Source: Adiantum capillus-veneris
Taxonomy: Eukaryota > Streptophyta > Polypodiopsida > Polypodiales > Pteridaceae
Assembly: GCA_014529385.2 (NCBI GenBank)
Contig: CM043952.1
Coordinates: 55,342,619 to 55,406,618, forward strand
Direction of reading: 5' to 3'
DNA length: 64,000 nucleotides
Within the stretch, counting starts at the first letter, position 1, and the number at the start of each line of letters is the position of its first letter. A program made the translations under genes and the position numbers. A model generated the notes under the pieces. That model was not told the DNA's origin and ran no database searches. It saw only the letters and a program-made list of their open reading frames with translations. Shown here in pieces: positions 25,589 to 35,141 of this stretch.

Positions 25589-25643
25589 GTCAAATGGAAT
25601 AGAGAAAGGGGAAAGTGGAAGCTATGATGTTGCATGCCGCGCC

Positions 25644-26194
25644 GGCGCAGACTGTTTCCAGCAGGTTTTTTTTAAGCACAAGGTGGGCGCTGGGGAGGCC
25701 GGCAAGTTTGGAGTGGCAGAAATAATCATAGCTCGGAAAACGTCGGGCACGGGTGGAGAAGCGGTTGGCGATGGTGATGTAGGACGAGTGGGCAGATCGG
25801 CAGATGACGAGGATGGTTGTGGTGGTAAAACATGCTAATAATTGCTAGCTGCAAGAGCAGCTGTCGGTTGTGCACCACTCTGAACGGGTGGGCAGCTCCG
25901 ATGGACGAGGCACTGGTTGTGGAGAAAGTGGGGCTGCAGTAGCTCGTAGTGGAGAGAGTGGGAGCACTTTCATGCACAGCTCGTTCGAGCTAGTTTTGGA
26001 CCGCCTCCGCTACGACTTATATCACCGCCCTGCCAAGGCAAATTGGGCGAAGGCCACTCTGCTGAAAATAGAAGAGAGAGACGCTTGAGAGAGAGAGAGC
26101 AATCGAAGAAGATCGCGTGCGCTGTTGTGTGTGTGGGTAGGTCTCTCTCTCTCCCCCAAAAACTAAAAAAAGCCTACTGCAAACAGTCCGCGCC
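25644..26194. mobile_element. Putative MITE with GGCGC(A/G)GACTGTTT ends
   Basis: The left end GGCGCAGACTGTTTCCAGCA at 25644 is mirrored by the right end, which on the minus strand reads GGCGCGGACTGTTTGCAGTA (ending at 26194). A T-rich run follows inside each end. The interior is GC-richer than its surroundings and encodes nothing recognisable. Two more copies of this terminal motif lie at 26201 (forward) and 38176 (inverted), so the pairing of ends is uncertain. Confidence 0.5.
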
Positions 26195-26255
26195 AGCTCC
26201 GGACTGTTTGCAGTAGTTTTTTTTTTTTAGTTTACGGGGGAGAGAGAGAGAGAGT
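26141..26255. repeat. Long near-perfect palindrome (about 55-bp arms)
   Basis: GTCTCTCTCTCTCCCCCAAA ... CTACTGCAAACAGTCC is followed, after about 10 bases (CGCGCCAGCT), by its reverse complement GGACTGTTTGCAGTAG ... GGGGGAGAGAGAGAGA. It looks like two transposon ends joined head to head and should form a strong hairpin or cruciform. Confidence 0.85.
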
Positions 26256-26572
26256 GTCGGCATATTAAGTGTTCGGGGAAAATCAATTTCACAAACGTAC
26301 AAAATTCGAGATTCAAATAGGAAACTTTTTCAAATAACATACAATTCTTACAATTTAATCGTACTTTCATGAATTTTCTAAGCGGATTATCTTCTTCTCT
26401 CCACCCTTTTACTGGCTATAATTTTGAATTTTCAACATGCACTACTCACATGCCACTTGGTCAACCTTCCCAATTTCACTTTAAATCAATAGAAGGGATC
26501 TTATCTGATTCCCACTAATAAAACACTTTTAGAATCGTGTCAGGTTACTCACCCAAAGCCTTTTTTAAAAAA

Positions 26573-26890
26573 GGAAAAATTACCAAAATACCCCTTTAAT
26601 TTATGGAAATTTTCAAAATACCCCTAGAATTTTAACAATTCCCAAAATACCATTGTATCTATTTTGGTTGGATTGTTCAAGATTTTCTAATGTTTATTCC
26701 TTTTGATAATTGAGATCTGTTTTTGCATGCTTAGCATGTAATTTGCCACAAATTACCTCGCAAAAAAAGCAAGTATTTCTGTACAATTACCTCGCAAAAA
26801 AGGCAATTATGTTTGAAGATAATGAAGCAATTCATCTCCAAAGCATACATAATCAACTGAAATTTTGGATTTAGCATCTTATATTGATAA
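26573..26890. mobile_element. MITE copy 2, left part (interrupted by Copia)
   Basis: Matches the left two thirds of the 19372-19818 MITE, including ATACCATTGT(A/G)TCTATTTTGG and AATGAAGCAATTCATCT. It stops at 26890, exactly where a Copia LTR terminus (TGTTAGAAAA) begins. The right part is found beyond the Copia at 37985-38142. Confidence 0.75.
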
Positions 26891-27196
26891 TGTTAGAAAA
26901 TAAGACGTAGCTAAATAGATTTTTGAGTAGATTATTTAATGGAGAGAGATAGATTTCACACACAAAAGATTATAGAGTAGAGAGAGAGAGAGAGTACACA
27001 CGATATACGTGGTTCACCCAATGTGGGCTACGTCCACGGGAAAGCATCCACTCAATGGCTTTAGCACTTCAAAAGAAGAAGTAGTTTACAAAGGGATTAA
27101 ACCCTTGATAGAGCTCCCGTCTTGCTTCACTCTCACCACCTCACACTCACCTTGTTGCATCAACTTCACACTATGAAATGTGTGTAGAAATGGCCT

Positions 27197-27208
27197 CCTT
27201 TTATAGGC
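27197..27208 (-). promoter_or_regulatory. TATA box of the Copia LTR
   Basis: The minus strand reads GCCTATAAAAGGAGG in the LTR. The position, downstream of the U3 tandem repeats, fits the retrotransposon promoter. Confidence 0.6.
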
Positions 27209-27339
27209 CAAAAGGGCTGCCCTCTCTTATGAGAGATAGCCATGTGTAGCCGCCCTTGTGCGAATAAGTTCAAATCGGACCCTCCAATCCGCACATGTGT
27301 GGCTGCCCTTGAGAAGACAAGTCCGCTTTTGAATTTGGC

Positions 27340-27630
27340 CACCGGCCATTGACTTCCGACCACCGGCCACCGGCCATTGACTTCCAACCACCGGCCATCG
27401 GCCATTGACTACTGGCCACCGGCCAACCGACCGGTTGTTTTCCGACCACTTTCCGGCTGCCGTCCATTGACTTCCGACCACCGGCCATCGCGCTTTTAAA
27501 TTCGGCCACCGGCCATTGACTTCCGACCACCAGCCATCGGCCATTGACTTCCGACCACCGGCCATCGGCCATTGACTACCGGCCACCGGCCAACCGACCG
27601 GTTGTTTTCCGACCACTTTCCGACCGCCGT
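27340..27630. repeat. Minisatellite in the Copia LTR U3
   Basis: About nine or ten imperfect units built from CCGGCCATTGACTTCCGACCA, including two long units that add GGCCAACCGACCGGTTGTTT. The tryptophan/glycine-rich frames across it are repeat shadows. The array lies upstream of the LTR TATA box, so it occupies enhancer territory. Confidence 0.85.
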
Positions 27631-29000
27631 CCGGCCATAATATTCCGGTGAAAAAAAGTCTCGGGGGCCTCCGCCTCCGCCCCCAAGGCCTCTAAAGTTG
27701 CCCCTGATTCTTGTCCATGAAAATTTTGGTTTCCGGTGAGTGATTTTCCTTCACGCAGGATGGCTTCTCCTCATAATGGGGGCCTTACAAATGTGCGCTT
27801 TTACCACAGAAAATTACAAGGGTAAATCAGGCTCTATACTTAACAATCTCCCACTTGGAGACTGATCTCCAAACCAAACCTGTGACTGCTTTCCATTCTG
27901 GCTTCTTATCCTTGAATGCCGATTGAAGATGAGCAAAAGCTCAACTTCTCCTTGTTGACCACCTTTGTAAACATGTCTGCAGGATTTTCACTTGTATGCA
28001 CCTTTTCTAGCTTTAGCTGTCCCTCTTCCAAAGTGATATCTCACCTCAATGTGCTTTGTCCTTGAATGAAAGGCTGAGTTCTTCGCAAGATGGATAGCGC
28101 TTTGGCTATCACTGTACAAGACACAATTGTCTTGTTTGAATCCAAGCTCTTCTAAGAATCTGTGAAGCCACAGAATTTCTTTGCTTGCCTCCGTCATTGC
28201 TACATACTCTGCTTCCGTGGTTGAAAGTGAAACCACTTTCTGCAGCTTTGAAGGCCAGCTTACTGCTTTGCCTCCAACCGTGAATACATAGCCAGTAGTG
28301 CTCCTTCGAGTATCTTTGTCACCTGCCATATCTCCATCAGCATACCCTTCTAGAAAAATATCAGTTCCTCCAAAATACAAAGCATTTGTTGTTGTCCCTT
28401 TTAGATACCTAAGTATCCACTTCACAACTTGCCAATGCTCTTTACCTTGGTTGTCCATGAACCTACTCACAACTCCCACTGCATGTGCAATGTCTGGCCT
28501 TGTCCAGACCATAGCATACATTAGAGAACCTACCGCTGCAGCATATGGAACTTTAGACATATAGGCTATCTCCTCTTGTGTCTTTAGACACATATCCTTC
28601 GTTAGTTTAAAATGACCAGCCAAAGGTGTAGAAACTGGTTTTGCATTTTGCATTGCAAACCTTTCTAGTACCTTCTTGATGTAATCTTCTTGAGATAGCT
28701 TTATTGTCTTCTTCGTCCTGTCCCTTGATATTTTCATACTAAGTATCCTCTTTGCAGCACCTAAATCTTTCATTGAAAAAGATTTGGACAGCTCCTCTTT
28801 TAGGTCTTTGATGTCCTGCATGTTAGCACTTGCAATCAACATGTCATCAACATACAACATTAGGATGATGAATTTCCCATCTCCCAAATTCTTCGTGTAG
28901 ACGCAGTGATCCGAGTTGCATCTTGTGAATCCATGATCCAACATCCATCGATCAAACTTCAAGTACCATTGTCTTGATGCTTGATTTAAACCATACAAGC

Positions 29001-29054
29001 CATTAGGGGAATTTTGAGGTCACTTTTGTGCCCTGTAAGAATATGTAGAGAGAG
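29001..29054 (+). repeat. Left terminal inverted repeat of the 7.5-kb element
   Basis: Pairs with 36445-36498. The first 22 bases are identical in inverted orientation, then small differences follow up to the shared GTAGAGAGAGA stretch. Confidence 0.85.
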
Positions 29055-29483
29055 AATATATACTTTATTTAAAAAATAGTGAAATGTTTGTAAAAAGGTG
29101 AGTTTGCGTCCTTTTTACCTCCGTGGAAACATGTCATTGTCAAATCTTTCTAGGATCTTTAGTATTCTAAAAAATACTCCCTCCAAAACTAACGAAAACG
29201 TCAGTTCTGGCCCAAAATTCAAACTTTCACTTGCTGAAACAAACCTTTTCTGTGTCGTCTTCTTCCTCGTATCTGCAGAGCTTTTCTCTGTAGTACTATC
29301 TCTAACAAATACTGTTAATAGACTTCCATGGAGAAGAGAAACTTATACCATCTACACATTGAGCTAAATGAAGAATATTGTCCAGTGCGCAAGAGAAACA
29401 AATGTGCAGAGGTGTCCTCGTCCATATTTGAAGCAATGCGGCAAGATTAAAAAAAACACATTGATCTCTGGACTGATGGAAGA

Positions 29484-30563
29484 TTGTATCCAGTGGACCC
29501 AATGACAAAGAGCACTCCCCCATTATCAAATTGTTCATCTTTGATAAAATTTGTGGGTGATGGTCAAAGAGGGTTGCTGGGTTATACACAGAGTCTCGCG
29601 GTAGAGAGAGATATTCTTAAGTTAGAAGATCATTTGGCCAAACAAATGATAAATACTCTTAAACAACAGCTTGAGGAATGTAAAGAGAGCAACGAAAAGC
29701 TACAAACTCAGCTCAAACAAGCTAGAAGAAAGAATACAATGTTAGGAAACAAACAAAGAGAAAAGAAGTCAAAGAACATTGAAGCCTTGAGACGTGGTGG
29801 AGGAGGTTGCAGCAAGAGAATCAGAGCAGCAAGCCTATATATGCTTATTTTATATTGTTAAGTTGCTACTATTCTTTGTTAATATGCTTAGGTTACTTTT
29901 CTTTGTTAATATGCGTAGGTTACTTTTCTTTGTTAGGTTGTTAATCTTTTTGTTAGGTTGTTATTAAGACCCTATTGCAGCTGTTCTTTATTAAATGATT
30001 TAATTTAGTTGATCACTGTTTGTTTATTTTGTCGGTGTCATTTGGACAAGATCAATAATCAGTTAATTTTGTACCTTTTGATTTAGGACTTTGCTACAAC
30101 CAAACTCTGCATCAAACATGGAAATGGCAGCTAAACATTATTGTGATGTTTTACCTCCCAAGGTTGCCAAAAAGATTTTCACAGAGAAGAAGTTTAACAA
30201 GGCAAAGGAGCAGTGCATTGAGGGATTTTTGTAGAGCTCTTGCTTGGACAAGGAGGATGTGCAATATACTATGGATAAGGTAGGCATTAGCAGAGATGGT
30301 TATAGCAAGCTGTTTAGAAATGTGAACTCAATAAGGTTATGATTGAAACAGACTTGAAGAGATCTTCAAATGGAAACAATGTGCCTAGAAAGGTCTTTGT
30401 TGGTGGTGTGAAGGCCAGAGCTTTCCTAGGGTTTAATGGCAAACTAGGAAAGGTAAATGCCAAGAAGGGTTCATCCAATGTGAAGTATAACCAGTGTAAA
30501 GCTCTCCACAATGCCATCAAAGATCATGGTCTTGAAGGTACATCAAGAAATGAGGTCCCATAG
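29484..30563 (+). pseudogene. Unit A: unrecognised coiled-coil protein, probably several exons
   Basis: Two open parts on the plus strand. The first (29484-29861) has a predicted coiled coil of heptad-like Leu/Lys/Glu residues (LKQQLEECKESNEKLQTQL) followed by a basic stretch. The last (30339-30563) is basic and Gly-rich (KARAFLGFNGKLGKVNAKKG). Between them, near 30120-30330, another frame is fairly open (EMAAKHYCDVLPPKVAKKIF). Together they look like an interrupted or multi-exon gene whose product I cannot name. Its end overlaps the end of minus-strand gene B by about 20 bases. It could be the remains of the element's transposase or a DNA-binding accessory protein, but no catalytic motif supports this. 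Confidence 0.4.
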
Positions 30564-32033
30564 GATGTGGGCAAGCAAATAGGATGCCATTGTGGCAAAA
30601 TAACCAGCTCTAGAACCAATAAGTCCAGGGAAGAATCCAAAAATTCTGATGGCTTCCTCCTTTTCCACCAATATTAACTTCTCTAACCCTGGAGGAAGCT
30701 GATATGAACCAACAACCTTTGCAAGTTCTTTAATTGCAAGCATTGGCAGCAATGGTTCTCTTGTAAACTTGTTATGGAATATAATGCCAGTCTCTTTGTT
30801 GAGCTTCCCAATAAAGTGTCCCAAGCTCTGGTTCCTTCCTAAATTTAATGGTCTGGAACCCTTCCCCCTGCCAAGGAATTTGTCTGTGTCTAGTATTTCA
30901 ATCTGAAAAAATATGTCTTGGTTAATTGTTTGGCACATTAATTAGACAAAGAAAAATGGTCATAAACATACCTTAGGAGACTCATCCTCCTCAAAAAAGG
31001 CAGGTTCCCATATATCAATGGATCTAGTTGCCCTTACTTCATAATCTCTGGTCTTTTCCTCTCCCATATGCTCTATTTTAAGCCTTTTTTGGATCTCATT
31101 GAACTCCTCTTCAAAACGTACACCCTGTTGCTCATATCTCAGAACAATGTCCTGCACAAGCTTTCCAACACTTGAGCTGTCAATAAAATTTTCTGCCTCT
31201 GTGTCCAAGACTGCTAAGGGGCAAGAAGAGTAATCAATGAATCCTATGTCATTACATCCCCACTCAGCCAAAACTTCCCTTAGATCAAAAAGATGTTGAA
31301 TGTCATTCAGCAAAACATATTCCTTTTTGTTAACTTTGTATGTGGAAAATGTTGTTGTGCAATGCAAAGGATCAACATCTTCATCCTCAATGTCAACATT
31401 CTCCACTTTAGTGATGTTTTCTGCTTTAAATTTTGCAATGTCCAACATCTCAATGCTTTGTAGTTTCTCTTCCTCTTCATGGAACTCCATCTCCCTCTCC
31501 TCTTCCTCCTCTTCCTCCTGGTCCTCCTCAGCCTGAGAAATCTGCTTTGGAATCTGTTTGCCCTCTGGTGTTGGGAGTACACTGAAGAAAATGATAAGTC
31601 CAAGGTCATACTCTACCAACTGGCAATGCATATTACCATGAAATTTGCAAGGCTTTATGATCTTTTTCCAGTCTGGATGAAGGCTTGAACACTTCTTTGC
31701 AATACCTGTCCTTGCCAAGCTACCTGCTTTGCATATATCAAGAAAATGAACAAGATTATCAAGCCTGTGATCTTTGGTCAATGCTGTATATATCTCTATC
31801 AATTCACTAATTTGTGTGGAGAAGCCATCCACAAGTAGTTGAAGCTCAAAGGCATCATTAAAAATCTCTTTGACACTTTGAAATCTTGCAAGTTCATTAA
31901 CTTTGTAAAGAAAAGACATCAGCCTCTCATCAGCGGTCTCTTGCATATCCTCTGTATCCATTAAGACAATCCACAAATGTCTGAGAAAGAGAAAAGAGAA
32001 GTCCATCAAGACATTAAGAAGTAGACATGACAT
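30543..32033 (-). CDS. Gene B: unrecognised protein with acidic tract, two exons
   Basis: Exon 1 (32033-30972, 354 codons from this ATG) and exon 2 (30902-30543, 119 codons plus stop) are joined by a 69-base intron. Its sites are consensus GT-AG (AAG/GTATGT and TTTTTTCAG), and the reading phase is preserved. An upstream splice acceptor near 31986 (CTTTCTCAG) suggests the true first codons may come from another exon, with MDTEDMQE just inside. The protein has a helical N-terminal domain, a Cys/His cluster (KKCSSLHPDWKKIIKPCKFH) and a strongly acidic tract around residues 170-195. It ends in a conserved-looking C-terminal domain (exon 2). I recognise no family. Acidic tracts occur in histone chaperones, and the divergent neighbour is histone-like, but a functional link is speculation. 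It shares the intergenic region 32034-33066 with unit C. Confidence 0.65.
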
Positions 32034-33066
32034 TAAGAAATATATTTCTTCTATGACTAAAATATATCAATAAACTACCCTTCCTTAATAATGCAAAAAA
32101 CTAATAATGGTTTACAAACAAGTATGCAAGTTGTAAATCTAAGCAAGCAAGAAAGAATTACAACAAATTGTGTCACTTGCTATGCGAGCTGTGAGGGTGA
32201 GGAGAGAGTTGGCACTCAATAAATTCGCTTACGGCGTGTCACTGGGTAAGCGGTCGACACCTTCAAAATTCGCGCACGGGGTGTCGCGGGGTGTCGCTTG
32301 GAGGCTTTATTTCTAGCCTTGTGAAGGACAATGAGCGGAAAAGTGGGTTGGGTAGGTTGTTTATATGGCCAAAAATGCCGCCTCGAGGGGTGTGCCAAGC
32401 GGTTTCCGCCTCTAAGTTTGTGCCCAACGGCTAGTATGCGCCTAGGGAGTTGTGCACCTAGGGAGTTGCGCATAGCGCCCTATACAAGCCCGAGAAGCAC
32501 TCAAATCGAGCACATTCTTGCCCAATTTTTCCCGATTCTTGCTGCGCTATTATCCGATTCTTGCGGCGCTTTCACAACCCAATTTTACCCGCACTTGGAA
32601 CAATTGTCACCCCGTCACCCCGTGCGCGATCTTTGTATGTGTGAACTTTTTCCTCGCTTTGCTATTTCGCCTACGGGGTGTCACTCGGTCGCGAGCCGCT
32701 TGGAAGGTGAAAACTTCCAATGCTATGGTTATCCCACACGGGGTGTCATAATAGGAAAAAAATGTTTGTTGTTTGTTACTAATGTTTGTTGTTTGTTGTG
32801 CAGAAATCATTCCTATTCCTTTTGAAGATGGCAAGGACCAAGAAGAACAATCGTCACCCCGTGCGCGATCTTTGTATGTGTGAACTTTTTCCTCGCTTTG
32901 CTATTTCGCCTACGGGGTGTCACTCGGTCGCGAGCCGCTTGGAAGGTGGAAACTTCCAATGCTATGGTTATCCCGCACGGGGTGTCATAATAGGAAAAAA
33001 ATGTTTGTTGTTTGTTACTAATGTTTTTTGTTTGTTGTGCAACAATCATTCCTATTCCTTTTGAAG
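32034..33066. promoter_or_regulatory. Divergent intergenic region with repeated CACGGGGTGTC-type motifs
   Basis: It lies between minus-strand gene B and plus-strand unit C. The motif CGGGGTGTC recurs at about 32276, 32287, 32672, 32738, 32911 and 32977, with the relative CGGCGTGTC at 32232. Inverted forms such as GTCACCCCGTGCGCG occur at 32614 and 32853. These could be binding sites for an element-encoded or host factor. The two-way layout suggests a shared promoter. Confidence 0.45.
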
Positions 33067-33085
33067 ATGGCAAGGACCAAGAAGA
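32614..33085 (+). repeat. 239-bp tandem duplication covering leader and first H3 codons
   Basis: 32614-32846 and 32853-33085 are near-identical at a 239-base offset. Each copy ends with ATGGCAAGGACCAAGAAGA, that is, the codons MARTKK. Only the downstream ATG (33067) leads into the full H3-like frame; the upstream ATG (32828) runs into the second repeat copy. The first copy has a splice-acceptor-like TTGTGCAG before its ATG. The second has CAA there. Confidence 0.9.
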
Positions 33086-33777
33086 CTGCAAGGAAAGTTG
33101 ATGAGCCTCTATCCAAAGATGAAGAAGAGATTCCTAAGCCTAGCAAAGCTTCAGCTAGTACTTTATCAAACCAACCATCCACTTCTAAAGATCCTGGCAA
33201 ACCAACCTCTGCTGGCACAAAGAAGACCAAATCTCAGAGGAAGGATTCTTCTCTACCCGACCCTAAAACAAGCAAAAGGAAAGATACACATCAGAGGAAA
33301 GCTTCCAAGCCTGTGCAGCTTAAGCCTCTCCTTACAAAGAGAAAGTTCAAGCAGGGGGTCAAATGTCTAAGAGAGATAAGGAAGGCCATAAAGGCCGTCA
33401 ATCTTGCAATTCCCAAACTGCCCTTCCAGAGACTGTGCAGACAAGTTTTAGAGGAGTATAAGATTTCCATGAGGTGGACTAGTACTGCATTGGCATGTAT
33501 CCAGGAGGCTTCTGAGGACTTTATGATTGAGATTTTCCAAGATGCCTATATTTGTGCAGCTCATGCCCATAGGGTTACTCTGATGGACAAAGACATGATC
33601 ACTCTTAGGAGGCTGACATACAGGTTTTCAAAAATTTTGGAGCCTGTCCCTATGCATGATATAAAGGCATTCAATATTCTCAACATTCCTCCATGGAGGA
33701 AGCCCAAGGAGCCTGAAGTAGGAGTTTTTGATATTACTGAAGAAGAGGAAAAGGAAAGGAAAAAGAGAGCCAAGTAA
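33067..33777 (+). CDS. Unit C, first part: histone H3-like protein with long basic N-terminal tail
   Basis: A 236-residue frame. The start at 33067 is chosen because it gives MARTKKTARK, matching the H3 tail start ARTKQTARK, with the equivalents of K4, R8 and K9 present. Residues 11-90 are a Lys/Ser/Pro-rich linker unlike normal H3. Residues about 92-187 are a full H3 histone fold: LREIRK (alpha-N), LPFQRL, RWTSTALACIQEASEDF (alpha-2), FQDAYICAAHAHRVTLM, KD and RR. The fold aligns to canonical H3 without gaps, with roughly four identities in ten by eye. RWT, EDF and RVTLM are reminiscent of plant CENH3, but loop 1 has the length of ordinary H3. The long variable tail is also CENH3-like. Residues 188-236 are an acidic/basic extension ending in a stop. 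The same frame remains open past that stop into the Ulp1-like part. It lies inside a TIR element, so it is transposon cargo, not a normal host locus. Confidence 0.85.
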   Translation: MARTKKTARKVDEPLSKDEEEIPKPSKASASTLSNQPSTSKDPGKPTSAGTKKTKSQRKDSSLPDPKTSKRKDTHQRKASKPVQLKPLLTKRKFKQGVKCLREIRKAIKAVNLAIPKLPFQRLCRQVLEEYKISMRWTSTALACIQEASEDFMIEIFQDAYICAAHAHRVTLMDKDMITLRRLTYRFSKILEPVPMHDIKAFNILNIPPWRKPKEPEVGVFDITEEEEKERKKRAK

Positions 33778-35141
33778 GACAAGGAAATTGCAGAGAGAAA
33801 GGAGCTTGACCTGTTGGAACCTCAGCCAGTGCCCCTCTTGAGGAGTGTCAATCCTACTGGTTTTGTTGTCACTCTATTCAGTGGGGAGGATCCTAGGGAG
33901 GATTACAATTCACTTGACTCTGAGACCTTGGAAATTATCAAGGACTGGACCAAGGAGATGAATTCTCCACTCCTTATCACATGCCTTAGGTTGTTTTTGT
34001 TTTCCTCTGTATTTTTGTTTATAGCAAGAACTCTTTATATAACAAGAACTCTTTACCAGGTTAATGATGCATTCATATGAGCCAGACCTTCAACAAAAGG
34101 TGGAGATTTTAGACCCTGCTATCTCCCAATTTCTCAGGACAGAGACAAACATTAGAGAGCTCACAAAGTGGTTGACTCATGTGGACTTGGAAATCTGTGA
34201 ATTTTTCTTGATTCCTTATCATGAGAGGTAAGTTTTCTACCTACACCTTGTGAAGAGAATTTGCTAATTCACGTTAGAAGGCTAACTGAGGCTTGTTTTT
34301 ATAGCTCACATTGGAGTTTAATTGCAATTGATATTGTGAAAAGAAAATGCTACTTTGTCAATTCTCTTGCTGGAGTACATGGTCAAGCAAAATTGTAAGT
34401 ATAGCAGCAGACACATTTTGTAAACCATAAGCACATACTTTTAGTAAAGCAGAACCTCATTTATAAAGAATTTTGGATAGTGCTACTATAAGATTTATAG
34501 ATGCTGAATGACATCCATTTGGTAGTGGTGAAGGTTGGAATTCTTTATGCTTTGTTCACTTCAATGGATTATCCTCAAAGATTTTTTCCCAAAAATACAT
34601 GTAATGAATTGCAGGTTCCAATCCAGCCTGAAAGCCATTCATGTGGATGGAGGGTATTGACAAATGCCAAGCTCCTCTTGGACTTCATATACTGCAATGA
34701 CAATCAGGATATAGAAGTATAGCATATTTCATATTTGCCAGCTGTATTTTTTCTCATTTTATTGTTCCTAAAACTTGCTTTCTATTGCCTTGTATAGATC
34801 AACAGAGAGTGCTATGGTTGACAAGAGCAAGGATTATCAAGTATATGATTGAAGCAAATGGAGAACTGCAAGAGGTATTTGAAGATGATGATGTTGAAGA
34901 GAAGGGGAAAGCAAAGCTGGAAGATGAAGAAGAGAGTGGTGAGCAGGAAAAGGCAAGTGAAGAGATGGATGATAAGAGAAAGAGGAAGCAGCCTTCAAGC
35001 CCTCCAGTCAAGCCCACTTCAAAAAGAAAATCTCCCAGGACAAAAGAGCCCACTTCAAAAAGAAAATCTCCTGCAAAAGCACCAACCCCATTAAGGAAGT
35101 CCCCTAGGGACAGGAAAACTCCTGCCAAAAAACTATTCTAG
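33778..35141 (+). pseudogene. Unit C, second part: Ulp1/C48-like cysteine protease with SP/K-rich tail
   Basis: It continues in the H3-like frame after a stop codon. Exons are 33778-33989, 34060-34227 and 34305-34394, with GT-AG introns of 70 and 77 bases and preserved phase. Further coding parts are 34501-34720 and 34798-35141; the last junctions could not be phased by eye. Motifs match Ulp1-type (de)SUMOylating proteases: SSHWSLIAIDIV holds the catalytic His-Trp, then KRKCYFVNSL, where the usual Asp is Asn. VPIQPESHSCGW holds the oxyanion Gln and catalytic Cys. The C-terminal 110 residues are acidic, then strongly basic with repeated SKRKSP / LRKSPRDRK motifs like DNA-binding linker-histone tails. 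Ulp1-like domains are common transposon cargo in plants. Coupling to an H3 fold is what is odd. The stop and the Asn suggest decay or two separate products. Confidence 0.65.

Larger units (their letters stand above)
19840..25640 (-). mobile_element. L1-type LINE (non-LTR retrotransposon), near full length but inactive
   Basis: On the minus strand the order is ORF1 (25588-23780), ORF2 (23783-19938), a short 3' region, and an A-run seen as T8 at about 19843-19850. ORF1 has a DUF4283-type domain and a CCHC zinc knuckle. ORF2 has AP-endonuclease, reverse transcriptase with FADD, and a C-terminal zinc-finger region. This is the usual architecture of plant L1 LINEs. ORF2 is open in three main pieces and ORF1 has one in-frame stop, so it is inactive but not ancient. 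A clear target-site duplication was not found, and the 5' end is approximate. Confidence 0.9.
26891..27845 (-). repeat. 3' LTR of the TNT1-like Copia
   Basis: On the minus strand it runs from TGTTAAGTATAGAGCC to CTTATTTTCTAACA, about 955 bases, with TGTTA/TAACA ends. It follows directly on the polypurine tract. Only one LTR is in the window. Confidence 0.75.

Noticed and set aside
27166-27616. Trp/Gly-rich repeat protein on the minus strand
   Set aside because: It is the Copia LTR minisatellite read in frame.
31300-31688. Ser-rich and basic frames opposite gene B
   Set aside because: Antisense shadows of the acidic tract of gene B.
33067-33777. Could be the host's own CENH3 or H3 gene
   Set aside because: It lies between matched transposon ends inside a Copia element. 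It has a long atypical linker, ordinary-length loop 1, and a downstream protease domain in the same frame order.
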